This document shows positions 1 through 7,521 of a stretch of DNA of 56,053 bases, piece after piece (positions within the stretch are counted from its first letter, which is position 1; each line of letters begins with the position of its first letter). The stretch comes from Paraburkholderia humisilvae (GTDB lineage Bacteria; Pseudomonadota; Gammaproteobacteria; Burkholderiales; Burkholderiaceae). Under the pieces are notes generated by a model. It saw nothing but the letters and a program-made list of their open reading frames with translations. It had not been told where the DNA came from and did no database searches. Made by a program: the position numbers and the translations under genes. The stretch is from NCBI RefSeq assembly GCF_902859855.1, contig NZ_CADIKH010000045.1, positions 1 through 56,053 on the forward strand, read 5' to 3'.

Positions 1-305
1 CCGACGGCCAGCAGATTGTTTGTTGGTATCACCGCCGGGTACATTTGCCAGAAAATGTTGAATGTACGATCAGTTGATCCACCTGTTCAAGGTGTAGCCA
101 CCATCCCAAACCTTCACCATATCCAGGCTGTGGTCAATACACCTGCCTCGCTCCGGGAATCTGGCGGGTATTTTGTTAGCAAAGCGGCGCGCGGAGCCTG
201 TCTGAACGGCCGCTTTGAGCACAGGCCACGGTCCCTCGTGGGTCGGGTATCGCCCATCGGCTGAGGCGCAGACTGATTCTCCTTTCCCTTGAAAGGAGAA
301 TCATC
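1..305. other. Left-edge region without a supported gene
   Basis: No open frame here has a convincing start, codon pattern or recognisable protein family. Two things stand out: a degenerate repeat (about 204-245) that recurs near 4230-4271, and a 12-bp inverted repeat immediately before the recombinase start. The stretch is probably the relic of an accessory insertion. Confidence 0.5.
274..303 (+). promoter_or_regulatory. Hairpin masking the recombinase ribosome binding site
   Basis: A perfect 12-bp inverted repeat, TGATTCTCCTTT (274-285) and AAAGGAGAATCA (292-303), encloses a 6-nt loop. The right arm contains the Shine-Dalgarno sequence AAAGGAG (292-298), placed 7 nt before the ATG at 306. 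If folded in mRNA, the stem would bury the ribosome binding site. As DNA it could equally be a dimeric operator. The stem is seen directly; the regulatory role is inferred. Confidence 0.6.
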
Positions 306-931
306 ATGGAAACGATTGCGGGCAACCGCGTGCCCTGCGTGCCGTGGAACAAGGGCAAGCTAACCGGGCAGCAGCCGCCGCTGAAGCTCAGGGAAATCTG
401 GGCAATCCGAATTCGCCTGCAACTGGGGGCGAAAACTCGCGATCTTGCGATGTTTAATCTCGCGATCGACAGCAAGCTGCGCGCTTGTGACCTGACGAAA
501 TTGCGGGTGCGCGACGTGTGCCTTGGCTCACGTGTAGTGCCCCGAGCGACGGTCATGCAGCAGAAGACGCAGCGGCCGGTGCAGTTCGAGATCACAGAGC
601 AGACGCGGGATAGCGTGGAAACCTGGATCAAGGCAGCGGCGCTGACATCGGCCGACTTCCTGTTTCCGGGGCGGATCCATGCGTCGCCGCATCTCTCGAC
701 GCGTCAGTACGCGCGACTCGTGCATGGCTGGGTCCGTTCGATCGGACTTGACGACACCGCGTATGGAACGCACACGATGCGCCGGACCAAAGCATCACTG
801 ATCTACCGCCGGACGAAGAACCTCCGTTCGGTACAACTACTGCTCGGTCATACCAAGCTTGAAAGACCGTCCGGTACCTCGGCATCGAGGTCGACGACGC
901 GCTCGAGATGGCTGAGCAGACCGAGGTCTGA
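306..931 (+). pseudogene. Tyrosine recombinase (phage integrase family), frameshifted near its C-terminus
   Basis: This is a short integrase of about 208 aa made almost only of the catalytic domain. From the ATG at 306 the frame reads the conserved region with ...TKLRVRD and the box containing THTMRRTK and LLLGHTKLE. At about 861-866 one base appears to be missing (GAAAGACC where GAAAGCACC would be expected), so the main frame runs into unrelated sequence and stops at 953. Reading the next frame from the break gives VRYLGIEVDDALEMAEQTEV and a stop at 929-931, which restores the catalytic tyrosine (codon 875-877). As sequenced, the protein lacks its nucleophile. It sits in an accessory segment, fitting a decayed mobile element. 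A sequencing error or a functional frameshift cannot be excluded. Confidence 0.75.
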
Positions 932-1369
932 GCGGCAAATGGCCGGACCGTAATCGGACGTTGTCCGGCCACGAGCGGCCACTCGACACCACCGGGTACA
1001 TTGTCGACAATCCGAAGGCTGCATCCTATGCTGCATATCCTCTCTGAATGAGAAATTCCACGCTGCTCTGCCTTCAGTGCTTGCTGGCCCATTGAGCTTG
1101 AACTGTCGTTGAAGGAACTCATGACAAAGCGGCCGACAGCTATGCTCATCGGTTTGTTGTCGAACCGGAAAGCGGTTACTTGTAACGACACCACTCCAAT
1201 CAGTCGTTGCATGTCAATTCGATGACAAATATATGCCTCGAAGATTGCTTAATAGATTTTCACTCAGACAATTACCCAAAACGCATCCATTTTCCTTCGT
1301 TTTAAAGAAGCCTAAAGTTATTCGACAGATCGCCGTAATATTGGCATTGCCCGACGACAGGAGTGGGAG
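932..1369. other. Gene-free gap, relatively AT-rich
   Basis: About 440 bases between the recombinase and the next plus-strand gene. I see no supported coding region. The last 150 bases are clearly richer in A and T than the core of the window, which would suit a promoter region for the gene starting at 1370, but no convincing paired -35/-10 hexamers were identified. Confidence 0.4.
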
Positions 1370-2185
1370 ATGGCTTTATCGATTGATCCAACGAACGCCG
1401 CAGTCTTGACGGCTACACAACCCGGTCTTGGTTCAGCTTCGAGGATGCAAGCGTTTGCCGAAGATTCAGCATCGGCCGTACCTGCCACACTTGCGGCCGA
1501 TGATCCGAAAGCAGATGCAGCAAAGCTCGCAAATGCGTTGAAGGCACTTTCACTTAATCTGAAACTTGGCTCAGACGCAGAACACGTTGCTTCGGCGCTT
1601 GTCTCTTCGATGCAGGAGTTGATTGCACAACGTCCGGATCTTGCGAACGCTCAATTCGATTTTCAGGCTGACAATGGGTCCATCAAGGTAACATCCAATT
1701 CTCTTCGTGATAGCGACAGAAAATGGCTGCAGGACATGCTAAATAGCAATGGCGCACTTGTTCAGGCAGTCAATACTTTCCATGACGACGCCGTCGCAAG
1801 CTACTCGACCGCAGCGGATTCATCGGGTTCGTCACTCACGAATGATCAATTGGACTCAGTGAGCAAGCAGGCAGACAATCTGGTGGGCTTCATGGAGTTG
1901 TTCAAGCGATTCGGCACCGACGCCACAAGAAATTTGAATTCGCAGGATTCATTTTACGACTCGGATGGTGCCAAGATTGATTTAACACAGAACCCGGAAA
2001 CTGCCACCGGTTTCTTGAGCTTTATGCATGGGGCCCAAGCACTAGCTAACGGCACGGCTGCGGATGTTAGCCCTTCGGGGCGAGTGTTCTATGGAACCAA
2101 GATTAACGTTTTTGACAATTGGGATGCCCTGCCGCAGTTTTACCCTTCGGATATGACGTCGCTTGGTGTGCACGTTATTGTTTGA
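1370..2185 (+). CDS. Hypothetical protein, 271 aa, unrecognised
   Basis: The ATG at 1370 follows an AGGAG motif by about 6 nt, and the gene is closed by a strong hairpin terminator, so it is very probably a real transcription unit. The product is hydrophilic, acidic and rich in Ala, Ser, Asp and Asn, with no cleavable signal peptide, no membrane segment and no motif I recognise. Residues 40-140 look helical; the C-terminal third contains Gly/Asn/Phe-rich turns. The Ser/Ala-rich N-terminus without a classical signal peptide is compatible with a protein exported by a dedicated secretion system, but that is speculation. The gene is more AT-rich than its core-genome neighbours and stands alone, suggesting acquisition by transfer. 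Function unknown. Confidence 0.75.
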   Translation: MALSIDPTNAAVLTATQPGLGSASRMQAFAEDSASAVPATLAADDPKADAAKLANALKALSLNLKLGSDAEHVASALVSSMQELIAQRPDLANAQFDFQADNGSIKVTSNSLRDSDRKWLQDMLNSNGALVQAVNTFHDDAVASYSTAADSSGSSLTNDQLDSVSKQADNLVGFMELFKRFGTDATRNLNSQDSFYDSDGAKIDLTQNPETATGFLSFMHGAQALANGTAADVSPSGRVFYGTKINVFDNWDALPQFYPSDMTSLGVHVIV

Positions 2186-2208
2186 CCCCTTTTTGTGTTA
2201 CGGATGAT

Positions 2209-2239
2209 AATGGCCCGCGACAGCGGGCCATTCATTTTT
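2209..2239 (+). terminator. Rho-independent terminator after the 271-aa gene
   Basis: A perfect 10-bp stem, AATGGCCCGC (2209-2218) and GCGGGCCATT (2223-2232), with a GACA loop, is followed by CATTTTTA on the plus strand. The T-run abuts the stop codon of the convergent minus-strand gene. The minus strand lacks a matching U-tract, so termination should act mainly on the plus-strand gene. Confidence 0.85.
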
Positions 2240-3674
2240 AATAACGTCCAAGGTATCTTTCAGAGCAGATATGCACGAAGCGGCTTAGACCTGCAAATGG
2301 CGGAGTGATCTGCTGTGGCGGGTTGTTAGCCAGATACGCCAAAGCAAATGAATTCGGGTTATAGGTGATGTCGTAGTGATCAGCCGGTACGGCCGTCGTC
2401 TGAAATTGCCCCTCCGCGGTTCCTCCTCCCTGGCAATTGCCGATGTTCAACGTGGCAAACAGATTACCGCCAGGATCGCCCGTATAGCCGTCCGTACTGC
2501 TCAATAAAACAGGCGATGCGCCAAGGTTGGTGTCATACACTTGGATAACAACGTGTTCTCCTGGCGGAAGTCGGAGATTGCCCGTATGGTCCCAAGCTGC
2601 GACACCCGCGACGATTGTGCGTGCAACGTTCTCACCGCCGGGAGCCAGATGCGAAATATTCTCGGTATCCAAGAACTGGAAAAAGCCCGCTGTACCAGCC
2701 GCGTCGGAGACGCGCAGGGAATATGTCGATGCTGTCGCCGCCTTCGCTGTTCCTTGCGAGCCGACTACGCCAGAAGTTGACGCGCCAGTTGTTCCATTAT
2801 CGTACACGCGCATCATGAGGGTCGCGCCAGCCGACGAAGTCACGGTGTACATGACGCCGGGCGTGAGCGTGGCCCAAGTGTTCGGTGCCGTCTCAAGTTG
2901 CGCAGTTTGCGTATTCGTGGTCGCAGTGAACGCGACCAGATTCGCCGTTTGATTCTGGTTGGTCGTGACCGCGTAGTAGTCGACATCCGAAGGAGAATCG
3001 AGATTCCCGTTAATCAACTGAAAACCCGTTAATTGTGTGGGATGCAGTATCGAGTCGTTGGGCTCATATGAGTCGTAGCCTGTTGTTCCAAGCACTTGAA
3101 AGAGGAACGACGCACCACCGGCGCCCGACTGCGAATCAACTAGCAGCAAGAGTCTAACCGGGCCGCCGGGGATGGCTTGAACGATCTTGTTCTGAGACGT
3201 GTCGCGCTCGTCATCAAGATACGTGAGTGAGCCATCCGAATTGACTTGCACTAGATGAGCGTCATGCTCTTCGTTGAATGGCAGGTTGGCGACGTATCCC
3301 ACGTACTTGGTGGCATCTGCCGTGACAAATTCAAAGCAGTCGGTGAAGCCGACCGCTGCCGTGGTTGCGCTGTATACCGATCCGACTTGAATATCTGCGC
3401 AACCCGCTACGGGTGGCGCGACATCCTGCGCATTGAACTCAGTTTGGCGAGTTGTTCGAAGCGACTGAAACCGCTTTGCTGAAACAGCTGTTGGTGGGAC
3501 CTTGACCGCCTTCGAAGCTGACGCTTTGAGATTGGAGAAGGGCGGGGTTATGTCGGGCGCACTCATTCCCGAAACGTGGGATTGCGCATCTATGGTTTCT
3601 GCTGAAGCCGGAATAGCGCTAAAAAAAGCGCTAGTCGCGGCGATCAAACCCAATAAGACGGCCTTGATTTTCAT
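2238..3674 (-). CDS. Secreted protein with PPC-like (pre-peptidase C-terminal) domain, 478 aa
   Basis: I start at the ATG at 3672-3674, because it opens a textbook signal peptide: MKIK, a hydrophobic stretch of about 17 residues, then ASAETI. A longer frame would need a TTG at 3711-3713 and would put 13 extra residues before the signal. The middle of the protein contains YDSYEPNDS followed about 25 residues later by DVDYYAV, the usual signature of bacterial PPC beta-sandwich domains, often attached to secreted proteases or adhesins. No protease catalytic triad was seen. The C-terminal part has several Gly/Asn-rich segments and two well-spaced cysteines that may form a disulfide. Both ends carry a similar motif, ITPPFSNL near the N-terminus and ITPPFAGL near the C-terminus. 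It is monocistronic and relatively AT-rich. Role unknown; an exported or cell-surface protein is most likely. Confidence 0.75.
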   Translation of the reverse strand: MKIKAVLLGLIAATSAFFSAIPASAETIDAQSHVSGMSAPDITPPFSNLKASASKAVKVPPTAVSAKRFQSLRTTRQTEFNAQDVAPPVAGCADIQVGSVYSATTAAVGFTDCFEFVTADATKYVGYVANLPFNEEHDAHLVQVNSDGSLTYLDDERDTSQNKIVQAIPGGPVRLLLLVDSQSGAGGASFLFQVLGTTGYDSYEPNDSILHPTQLTGFQLINGNLDSPSDVDYYAVTTNQNQTANLVAFTATTNTQTAQLETAPNTWATLTPGVMYTVTSSAGATLMMRVYDNGTTGASTSGVVGSQGTAKAATASTYSLRVSDAAGTAGFFQFLDTENISHLAPGGENVARTIVAGVAAWDHTGNLRLPPGEHVVIQVYDTNLGASPVLLSSTDGYTGDPGGNLFATLNIGNCQGGGTAEGQFQTTAVPADHYDITYNPNSFALAYLANNPPQQITPPFAGLSRFVHICSERYLGRY

Positions 3675-3765
3675 GATCTTAAATAAGGATACCGTGGTGG
3701 ATAGGATAACCAAACGGCACCCGAAACATTAGATGAATTCAATGAGATCGTCGACGAATTTATTT

Positions 3766-3793
3766 TTGCTAGTTAAAAAGAGTCTAATATAAT
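3766..3793 (+). promoter_or_regulatory. Candidate sigma-70 promoter
   Basis: TTGCTA (3766-3771), a 16-bp spacer and a consensus TATAAT (3788-3793) lie in an AT-rich stretch. It points rightwards, with no normal-size gene until 4366. It could serve the small ORF at 3857, the acetyltransferase gene or a non-coding transcript. AT-rich DNA easily produces such matches by chance. Confidence 0.35.
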
Positions 3794-3856
3794 GCGTCGT
3801 GGATTGAATAATATGCGAAGCGCAATTTTCCCGAAAACAGCAATTCGCATTATCCA

Positions 3857-3976
3857 ATGCGGCCGGCCAAAGTGATTTGTCTTGTAGGCCTGTTGATTTG
3901 CGTGGAATCATGGTCCAGCCTCACGGATTCACTCCAATTTGCATCGAATATTGACTCACATAGAACACCGTGGTAA
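3857..3976 (+). CDS. Candidate small ORF, 39 aa, signal-peptide-like N-terminus
   Basis: ATG at 3857, TAA at 3974-3976. The peptide begins MRPAK followed by the hydrophobic run VICLVGLLICV and a small-residue segment, which resembles a signal peptide or short membrane anchor; the rest is polar. A promoter-like element lies about 65 nt upstream. Against it: no Shine-Dalgarno sequence is apparent, and the peptide could be the 5' stump of a longer decayed gene. I do not recognise any family. Confidence 0.25.
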   Translation: MRPAKVICLVGLLICVESWSSLTDSLQFASNIDSHRTPW

Positions 3977-4365
3977 GTGAACAAGTGATCGATCTGGCGA
4001 TATTGAGCATCATCCGATGCTGGTACTTTCGCGATACGGTTCAGCTAATGCAATGAGTGAATGGTGAAAAAGTCCTATTCGTCGCAAGTCTTCCAGACGT
4101 TTGGCCTCGAACTACGCGCGATGAGTGTTAATGAGCTTTTTCGACGAAGATCACATGTTCAAACAACTGACCCACCTCCGTCGTCAATGTGGGCTTCGAG
4201 CCACACTCACGGCAGTTTGTCACCCAGTCGAACGGCCGCTTACGCAGGACCTGAATGCCCCTTGTGGGTCGATTTCCGCCGCCCGCCAAGCCAATTCCAG
4301 ACCTTGACCCGGCGAATTCATACCGGCGACAATCCTGGTCCCGCACGCCTATCAAATGGAGCCTC

Positions 4366-4875
4366 ATGAGCATCATCCAAATACATCGCGTGATGCGCAC
4401 CGACGCCGCCGAGTTGATCGCCGGGAACCTGGCAAGTCAGGATTACCACTCACCTTGGGTCACATCATTTACCGATCAAACGGGATTCAATAATTGGTTT
4501 GCACGCAGCCTCACCGGACCGAACGTCGGTCTCGTTGCGCGTGAAGCAGCATCAAATAAAGTTGTCGGCGTAGTAAACATTAACGAGATAGTCGCAGGCG
4601 CTTTTCAGAGTGCATATCTCGGGTATTACGGGATGTTGAACTTCGCCCGGACCGGATTGATGACGGAGGCACTACGAGCGGCTATCGGCTTTGCGTTCAG
4701 CGAACTTGGATTGCATCGACTGGAGGCAAACATTCAACCTGGGAATACTGCATCGATTGCACTTGTGCGTCGGTTGGGTTTCAGACAGGAAGGCCTTTCA
4801 CCACGCTATCTCCGCATAAATGGCGAATGGCGAGACCATGAGAGATGGGCGTTGCTCGCCGACATGTTCAGCTAG
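4366..4875 (+). CDS. GNAT-family N-acetyltransferase, RimJ/RimL type, 169 aa
   Basis: Likely transfers acetyl from acetyl-CoA to an amine, either a protein N-terminus or a small molecule. The ATG at 4366 is chosen because TGGAG stands 4 nt before it and the fold begins there (MSIIQIHRV); an earlier in-frame start at 4255 would add unrelated residues. Seen in order: beta-strands with VVGVVNIN, the acetyl-CoA loop region with ARTGLMTEALRAA, and the canonical C-terminal block LEANIQPGNTASIALVRRLG followed by FRQEG. The length is slightly under the usual 175-190 aa, mainly from a short N-terminus. It stands alone in the accessory segment, so the substrate cannot be read from context. Confidence 0.85.
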   Translation: MSIIQIHRVMRTDAAELIAGNLASQDYHSPWVTSFTDQTGFNNWFARSLTGPNVGLVAREAASNKVVGVVNINEIVAGAFQSAYLGYYGMLNFARTGLMTEALRAAIGFAFSELGLHRLEANIQPGNTASIALVRRLGFRQEGLSPRYLRINGEWRDHERWALLADMFS

Positions 4876-4901
4876 GCTGAGCGTCCGCTTTGCATCGATC
4901 C

Positions 4902-4929
4902 GAGCGGCTGTAGTGGAGCGGCTGTAGTG
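4902..4929 (+). repeat. Tandem 14-bp direct repeat
   Basis: Two perfect adjacent copies of GAGCGGCTGTAGTG (4902-4915 and 4916-4929), starting 27 bases after the acetyltransferase stop codon. Probably a slippage duplication; no function apparent. Confidence 0.8.
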
Positions 4930-5258
4930 GGATCGTATGCCACCAATCGTTCCCGTACAGAGCCTCACGATCTTAAGCGAAAGGCATGAGCCAGCATGCC
5001 GGCCACATCTGATCACTCGCCTCCTATTTGCCGCATCGTCGCTGGCAAATACTGTTAGCAAACGCTCCCGAACGACCGGCCCCTTTCCGAACTTCGACCC
5101 GATTGATAAGCCCATTCTCATGCCGCGCGCCGGAGCCCGGCCCATCGCGAGCAAGTCGGCGATTGACCTGACAGAGCCTTCTTCCGTTGCAGCACGCGAA
5201 TGTTGGCATTCGCGGCTCTGGACCAGCACGCCCCCGGCCACCATCAGGCATACTCCCC

Positions 5259-5286
5259 TTGCATAAATCCATATTTGGACTAATAT
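5259..5286 (+). promoter_or_regulatory. Candidate promoter and operator of the toxin-antitoxin operon
   Basis: TTGCAT (5259-5264), a 16-bp spacer and TAATAT (5281-5286) form a plausible sigma-70 promoter 32 bp before the antitoxin start. A small inverted repeat, ATATT (5271-5275) and AATAT (5282-5286), overlaps the -10 box. That is where an autoregulating Xre-type antitoxin would be expected to bind. The elements are seen; their use is inferred. Confidence 0.45.
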
Positions 5287-5317
5287 AGCATCAGAGTTCA
5301 TTTAAGGACTTCCCACC

Positions 5318-5755
5318 ATGCCCTCAGCCGCACCCATTGCCGGCGCCGCCCGACCATCGCGGCGCAACCAACCCGAACCGTCGCTCGCCAGCATGTCAGC
5401 CGCCGGCCTGCGCGCGTTCTTCAAAATCGCCCACGACTGGGACCTAAGCACCGACGAACAGATCGTCCTGCTCGGCTCGCCGGGCCGCTCGACGTTTTTC
5501 AAATGGAAGGCGGAGCCGCAAACCGCGCGGCTCGCGCGCGACACGCTTGAAAGGTTGTCGCTGCTGCTCGGCATCTACAAGGCACTGCAAATTCTGCTGC
5601 CCCAACCGGCCGCCGCGGATGCATGGATCAAGCGCCCGAACAGCGCGCCGCCCTTCGGCGGCGGCCGCGCGCTGGACCGGCTGCTGGCCGGCAACATCAG
5701 CGATCTGATCGCGGTGCGCCAGTATCTCGACGCAATGCGAGGCGGCTGGGCGTGA
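5318..5755 (+). CDS. Antitoxin, Xre/MbcA/ParS type (DUF2384 C-terminus), 145 aa
   Basis: Partner of the RES toxin that follows. ATG at 5318, with AAGGA about 9 nt upstream. Residues 30-75 form a helix-turn-helix-like segment (LRAFFKIAHDW ... GSPGRSTFFKWK). The C-terminal part has the toxin-binding pattern of this family: AWIKRPNSAPPFGG, then LDRLLAGNISDLIAVRQYL. The length fits the family. Its TGA stop (5753-5755) lies inside the GTGA overlap with the toxin start, implying translational coupling, as expected when antitoxin must be made with toxin. Such antitoxins usually repress their own operon; the palindrome over the -10 box is a candidate site. Confidence 0.88.
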   Translation: MPSAAPIAGAARPSRRNQPEPSLASMSAAGLRAFFKIAHDWDLSTDEQIVLLGSPGRSTFFKWKAEPQTARLARDTLERLSLLLGIYKALQILLPQPAAADAWIKRPNSAPPFGGGRALDRLLAGNISDLIAVRQYLDAMRGGWA

Positions 5756-6522
5756 CGGAATCGCAATGGCAGGAACATTGGCCCACGTCGCCGCTCGCGT
5801 GGCTGCCCGCGTATCGCGTCGTGCCGACGCGCTTTCCGGCGGTCAATCTGTTCGATCGCGTCGCGTCGCCCGACGATTTCGACGCGCTGTACGCGCTCGA
5901 AGCAATGACCAACGACCGGCTGCGCACCGAGGTCGGCGAACTCGATCTCGTGCCACGCGACGAACGCCGCTTCGGTCCCGGCTGGGGGCCGATCATGGCG
6001 GCATTCACCCATCTGAATCCGCTTGGCAGCCGTTTTTCGGATGGCACCTACGGCGTGTTCTACTGCGCGGCGTCGCGTGCGACAGCGATCGCGGAAACGC
6101 GCTATCACTCGGCGTTATTTCTGGCGGCCACGCAGCAGCCGCCGCTGCGTCAGCAGATGCGGCTCTACACCGTGCTGGCGGAAGGCGATGCAGTCGATTT
6201 GCGCAGCGGCGCAGGCGGTGCGACGAATCCCGCCACCCGTACCGGCGCGCAGGATGTGGAAATCAAGCAAGACACCCTCGCACGCTTCGATCCGGCCGTG
6301 CTGTCGCCGACCGACTACACCGCCGGGCAAGCGCTCGGCCGGGCGGTACGGGCAGCAGGTGCGCCCGGCGTTGTGTATCCATCGGTGCGCGACGCAGGCG
6401 GCGAATGTCTCGCCGCGTTTCGGACAACGCTACTACGCGACTGTCATCACGCCGCGTACCTCGAGTACAACTGGAATGGCAGCAAGATCGACGTGGTGTT
6501 CGAACTGAATCAGATCGGTTGA
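5752..6522 (+). CDS. RES-domain toxin, 256 aa
   Basis: RES toxins degrade cellular NAD+ or ADP-ribosylate targets and arrest growth until neutralised. I place the start at GTG 5752, which overlaps the antitoxin stop by 4 bases; open frame continues upstream but only inside the antitoxin gene. The three residues naming the family are present in context: Arg in YRVVPTRFP near the N-terminus, Glu in FYCAASRATAIAETRYH, and Ser in VVYPSVRDAGGECLAAFR. The protein is somewhat longer than many RES toxins (150-230 aa), with extra N-terminal sequence up to the GWGPIMAAF segment. No frameshift or missing motif, so it looks intact. It lies in the accessory part of the window. Confidence 0.88.
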   Translation: MTESQWQEHWPTSPLAWLPAYRVVPTRFPAVNLFDRVASPDDFDALYALEAMTNDRLRTEVGELDLVPRDERRFGPGWGPIMAAFTHLNPLGSRFSDGTYGVFYCAASRATAIAETRYHSALFLAATQQPPLRQQMRLYTVLAEGDAVDLRSGAGGATNPATRTGAQDVEIKQDTLARFDPAVLSPTDYTAGQALGRAVRAAGAPGVVYPSVRDAGGECLAAFRTTLLRDCHHAAYLEYNWNGSKIDVVFELNQIG

Positions 6523-6630
6523 CGGCGCAACGAACGTGGGCGAAGCCGGTGCGCAAATCATGGGAATGAAGCTGCGAACCGCGCTACAAACCACAGGCTA
6601 CAAACCGGGCGCCTGAACCTGCTTCGCCAC

Positions 6631-7392
6631 TCAAGGCAACGCAAACGCCGACGCCCCTTCCGCACGCGCCATATCGACGCTCACCGACCAGCGCTGCGCC
6701 GTGCGCGCTTCAACGACAGTCAGCTTGCCGCCCGGCCCGAATGCACCGGTATCGATAAAAGTCTGTGCCCCGACTTGCACCACGTCGCGTACCGGCGTGT
6801 GTCCGCAATAAGTGGTCGACAATCCGCGCACGCGGGCCGGATCGTAGTTGCCCAAAGCGAGGTCGCGTCCCCATAAAAGCCGCTGACGCGTCGCGTTCGA
6901 AAAGTCGCCGCGATCGAGTTCGGCGTCGGTGCCGAAAAACTCGGCATGCAGTATATTGAAGCGCTCGCTACCGCTGCCGACGACGCGCACGATCGGCAAC
7001 AAACGCAGACGTTGCGCGTAGTCGCGCAACCTTTCGTCGGACAAGCTTTCGCCCCACTGTCCGCCGATGTCATACCACCACTTGCGCCGCAGACGCCCTT
7101 CCGCTACGCCGCACAGCGTATCTTCATGATTGCCGAGCACGGCGTAGAACCACGGCTTGTCGAGCAACGCGAGCGCTGCTTCGGACTGCATTCCGCGATC
7201 GACCAGATCGCCGACTGAAAACAGGCGGTCACGCGCGGGGTCGAACACGATCTCGCGCAGCAGATAGCGCAACGCGTCGACGCAACCGTGCAGATCGCCG
7301 ACGACAAAGTCCCGGCCGACCCGATTCACCGGGTGATGTTGAACGGTAGTGACCAGAGTGGGCTCCATCTCTCGATGATAGTGCGATGACAC
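6631..7392 (-). CDS. Calcineurin-like metallophosphoesterase (PrpA/PrpB or ApaH-like), 245-253 aa
   Basis: A cytoplasmic Ser/Thr-protein phosphatase-type enzyme. The metal-binding signature is complete and in order: VVGDLHGCVDALR near the N-terminus, then FSVGDLVDRG, then VLGNHED, with downstream histidines ILHAEFF and YCGHTPVRD. The length fits lambda-phosphatase/PrpA relatives; a diadenosine tetraphosphatase role is less likely. The start is uncertain: GTG at 7390-7392 gives 253 aa, while ATG at 7366-7368 (MEPTLVTT) gives 245 aa, and neither has a good Shine-Dalgarno. It lies downstream of the dehydrogenase operon on the same strand but separated by about 130 bases, so it may be transcribed on its own. 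Target unknown. Confidence 0.85.
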   Translation of the reverse strand: MSSHYHREMEPTLVTTVQHHPVNRVGRDFVVGDLHGCVDALRYLLREIVFDPARDRLFSVGDLVDRGMQSEAALALLDKPWFYAVLGNHEDTLCGVAEGRLRRKWWYDIGGQWGESLSDERLRDYAQRLRLLPIVRVVGSGSERFNILHAEFFGTDAELDRGDFSNATRQRLLWGRDLALGNYDPARVRGLSTTYCGHTPVRDVVQVGAQTFIDTGAFGPGGKLTVVEARTAQRWSVSVDMARAEGASAFALP

Positions 7393-7521
7393 GCCGGCTG
7401 TATGAGTGTTGTCGATCGTTCGATCGCACTTTTGACTCTACATCGTATCGTCGAGTTGCACATTGAACGGTCGCGCAACGGCAAATCGTGCCGGCAATTT
7501 ATGAACGGGTTGTTAAGCCGG

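Larger units (their letters stand above)
3675..4365. other. Long gap between divergent genes; possible promoter and small ORF
   Basis: About 690 bases with no gene of normal size. The part from 3720 to 3850 is strongly AT-rich. It holds a promoter-like pair at 3766-3793, a 39-codon frame at 3857-3976, and near 4230-4271 a degenerate copy of the repeat also seen at 204-245. The remainder looks like decayed sequence. Confidence 0.5.
4876..5317. other. Gene-free gap before the toxin-antitoxin pair
   Basis: About 440 bases with overlapping open frames on both strands but none with a credible start or family. Near its left end is a tandem duplication of 14 bases, and at 5195-5214 an 8-bp stem CGCGAATG/CATTCGCG with loop TTGG. 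The right end holds the promoter-like region of the antitoxin gene. Confidence 0.45.

Noticed and set aside
16..264. 82-codon open frame at the left edge
   Set aside because: No ribosome site, no family, ends inside a region with repeat remnants.
4937..5266. Overlapping open frames on both strands between the acetyltransferase and antitoxin genes
   Set aside because: None has a ribosome site or recognisable domain; composition on either strand is not gene-like enough to choose one.
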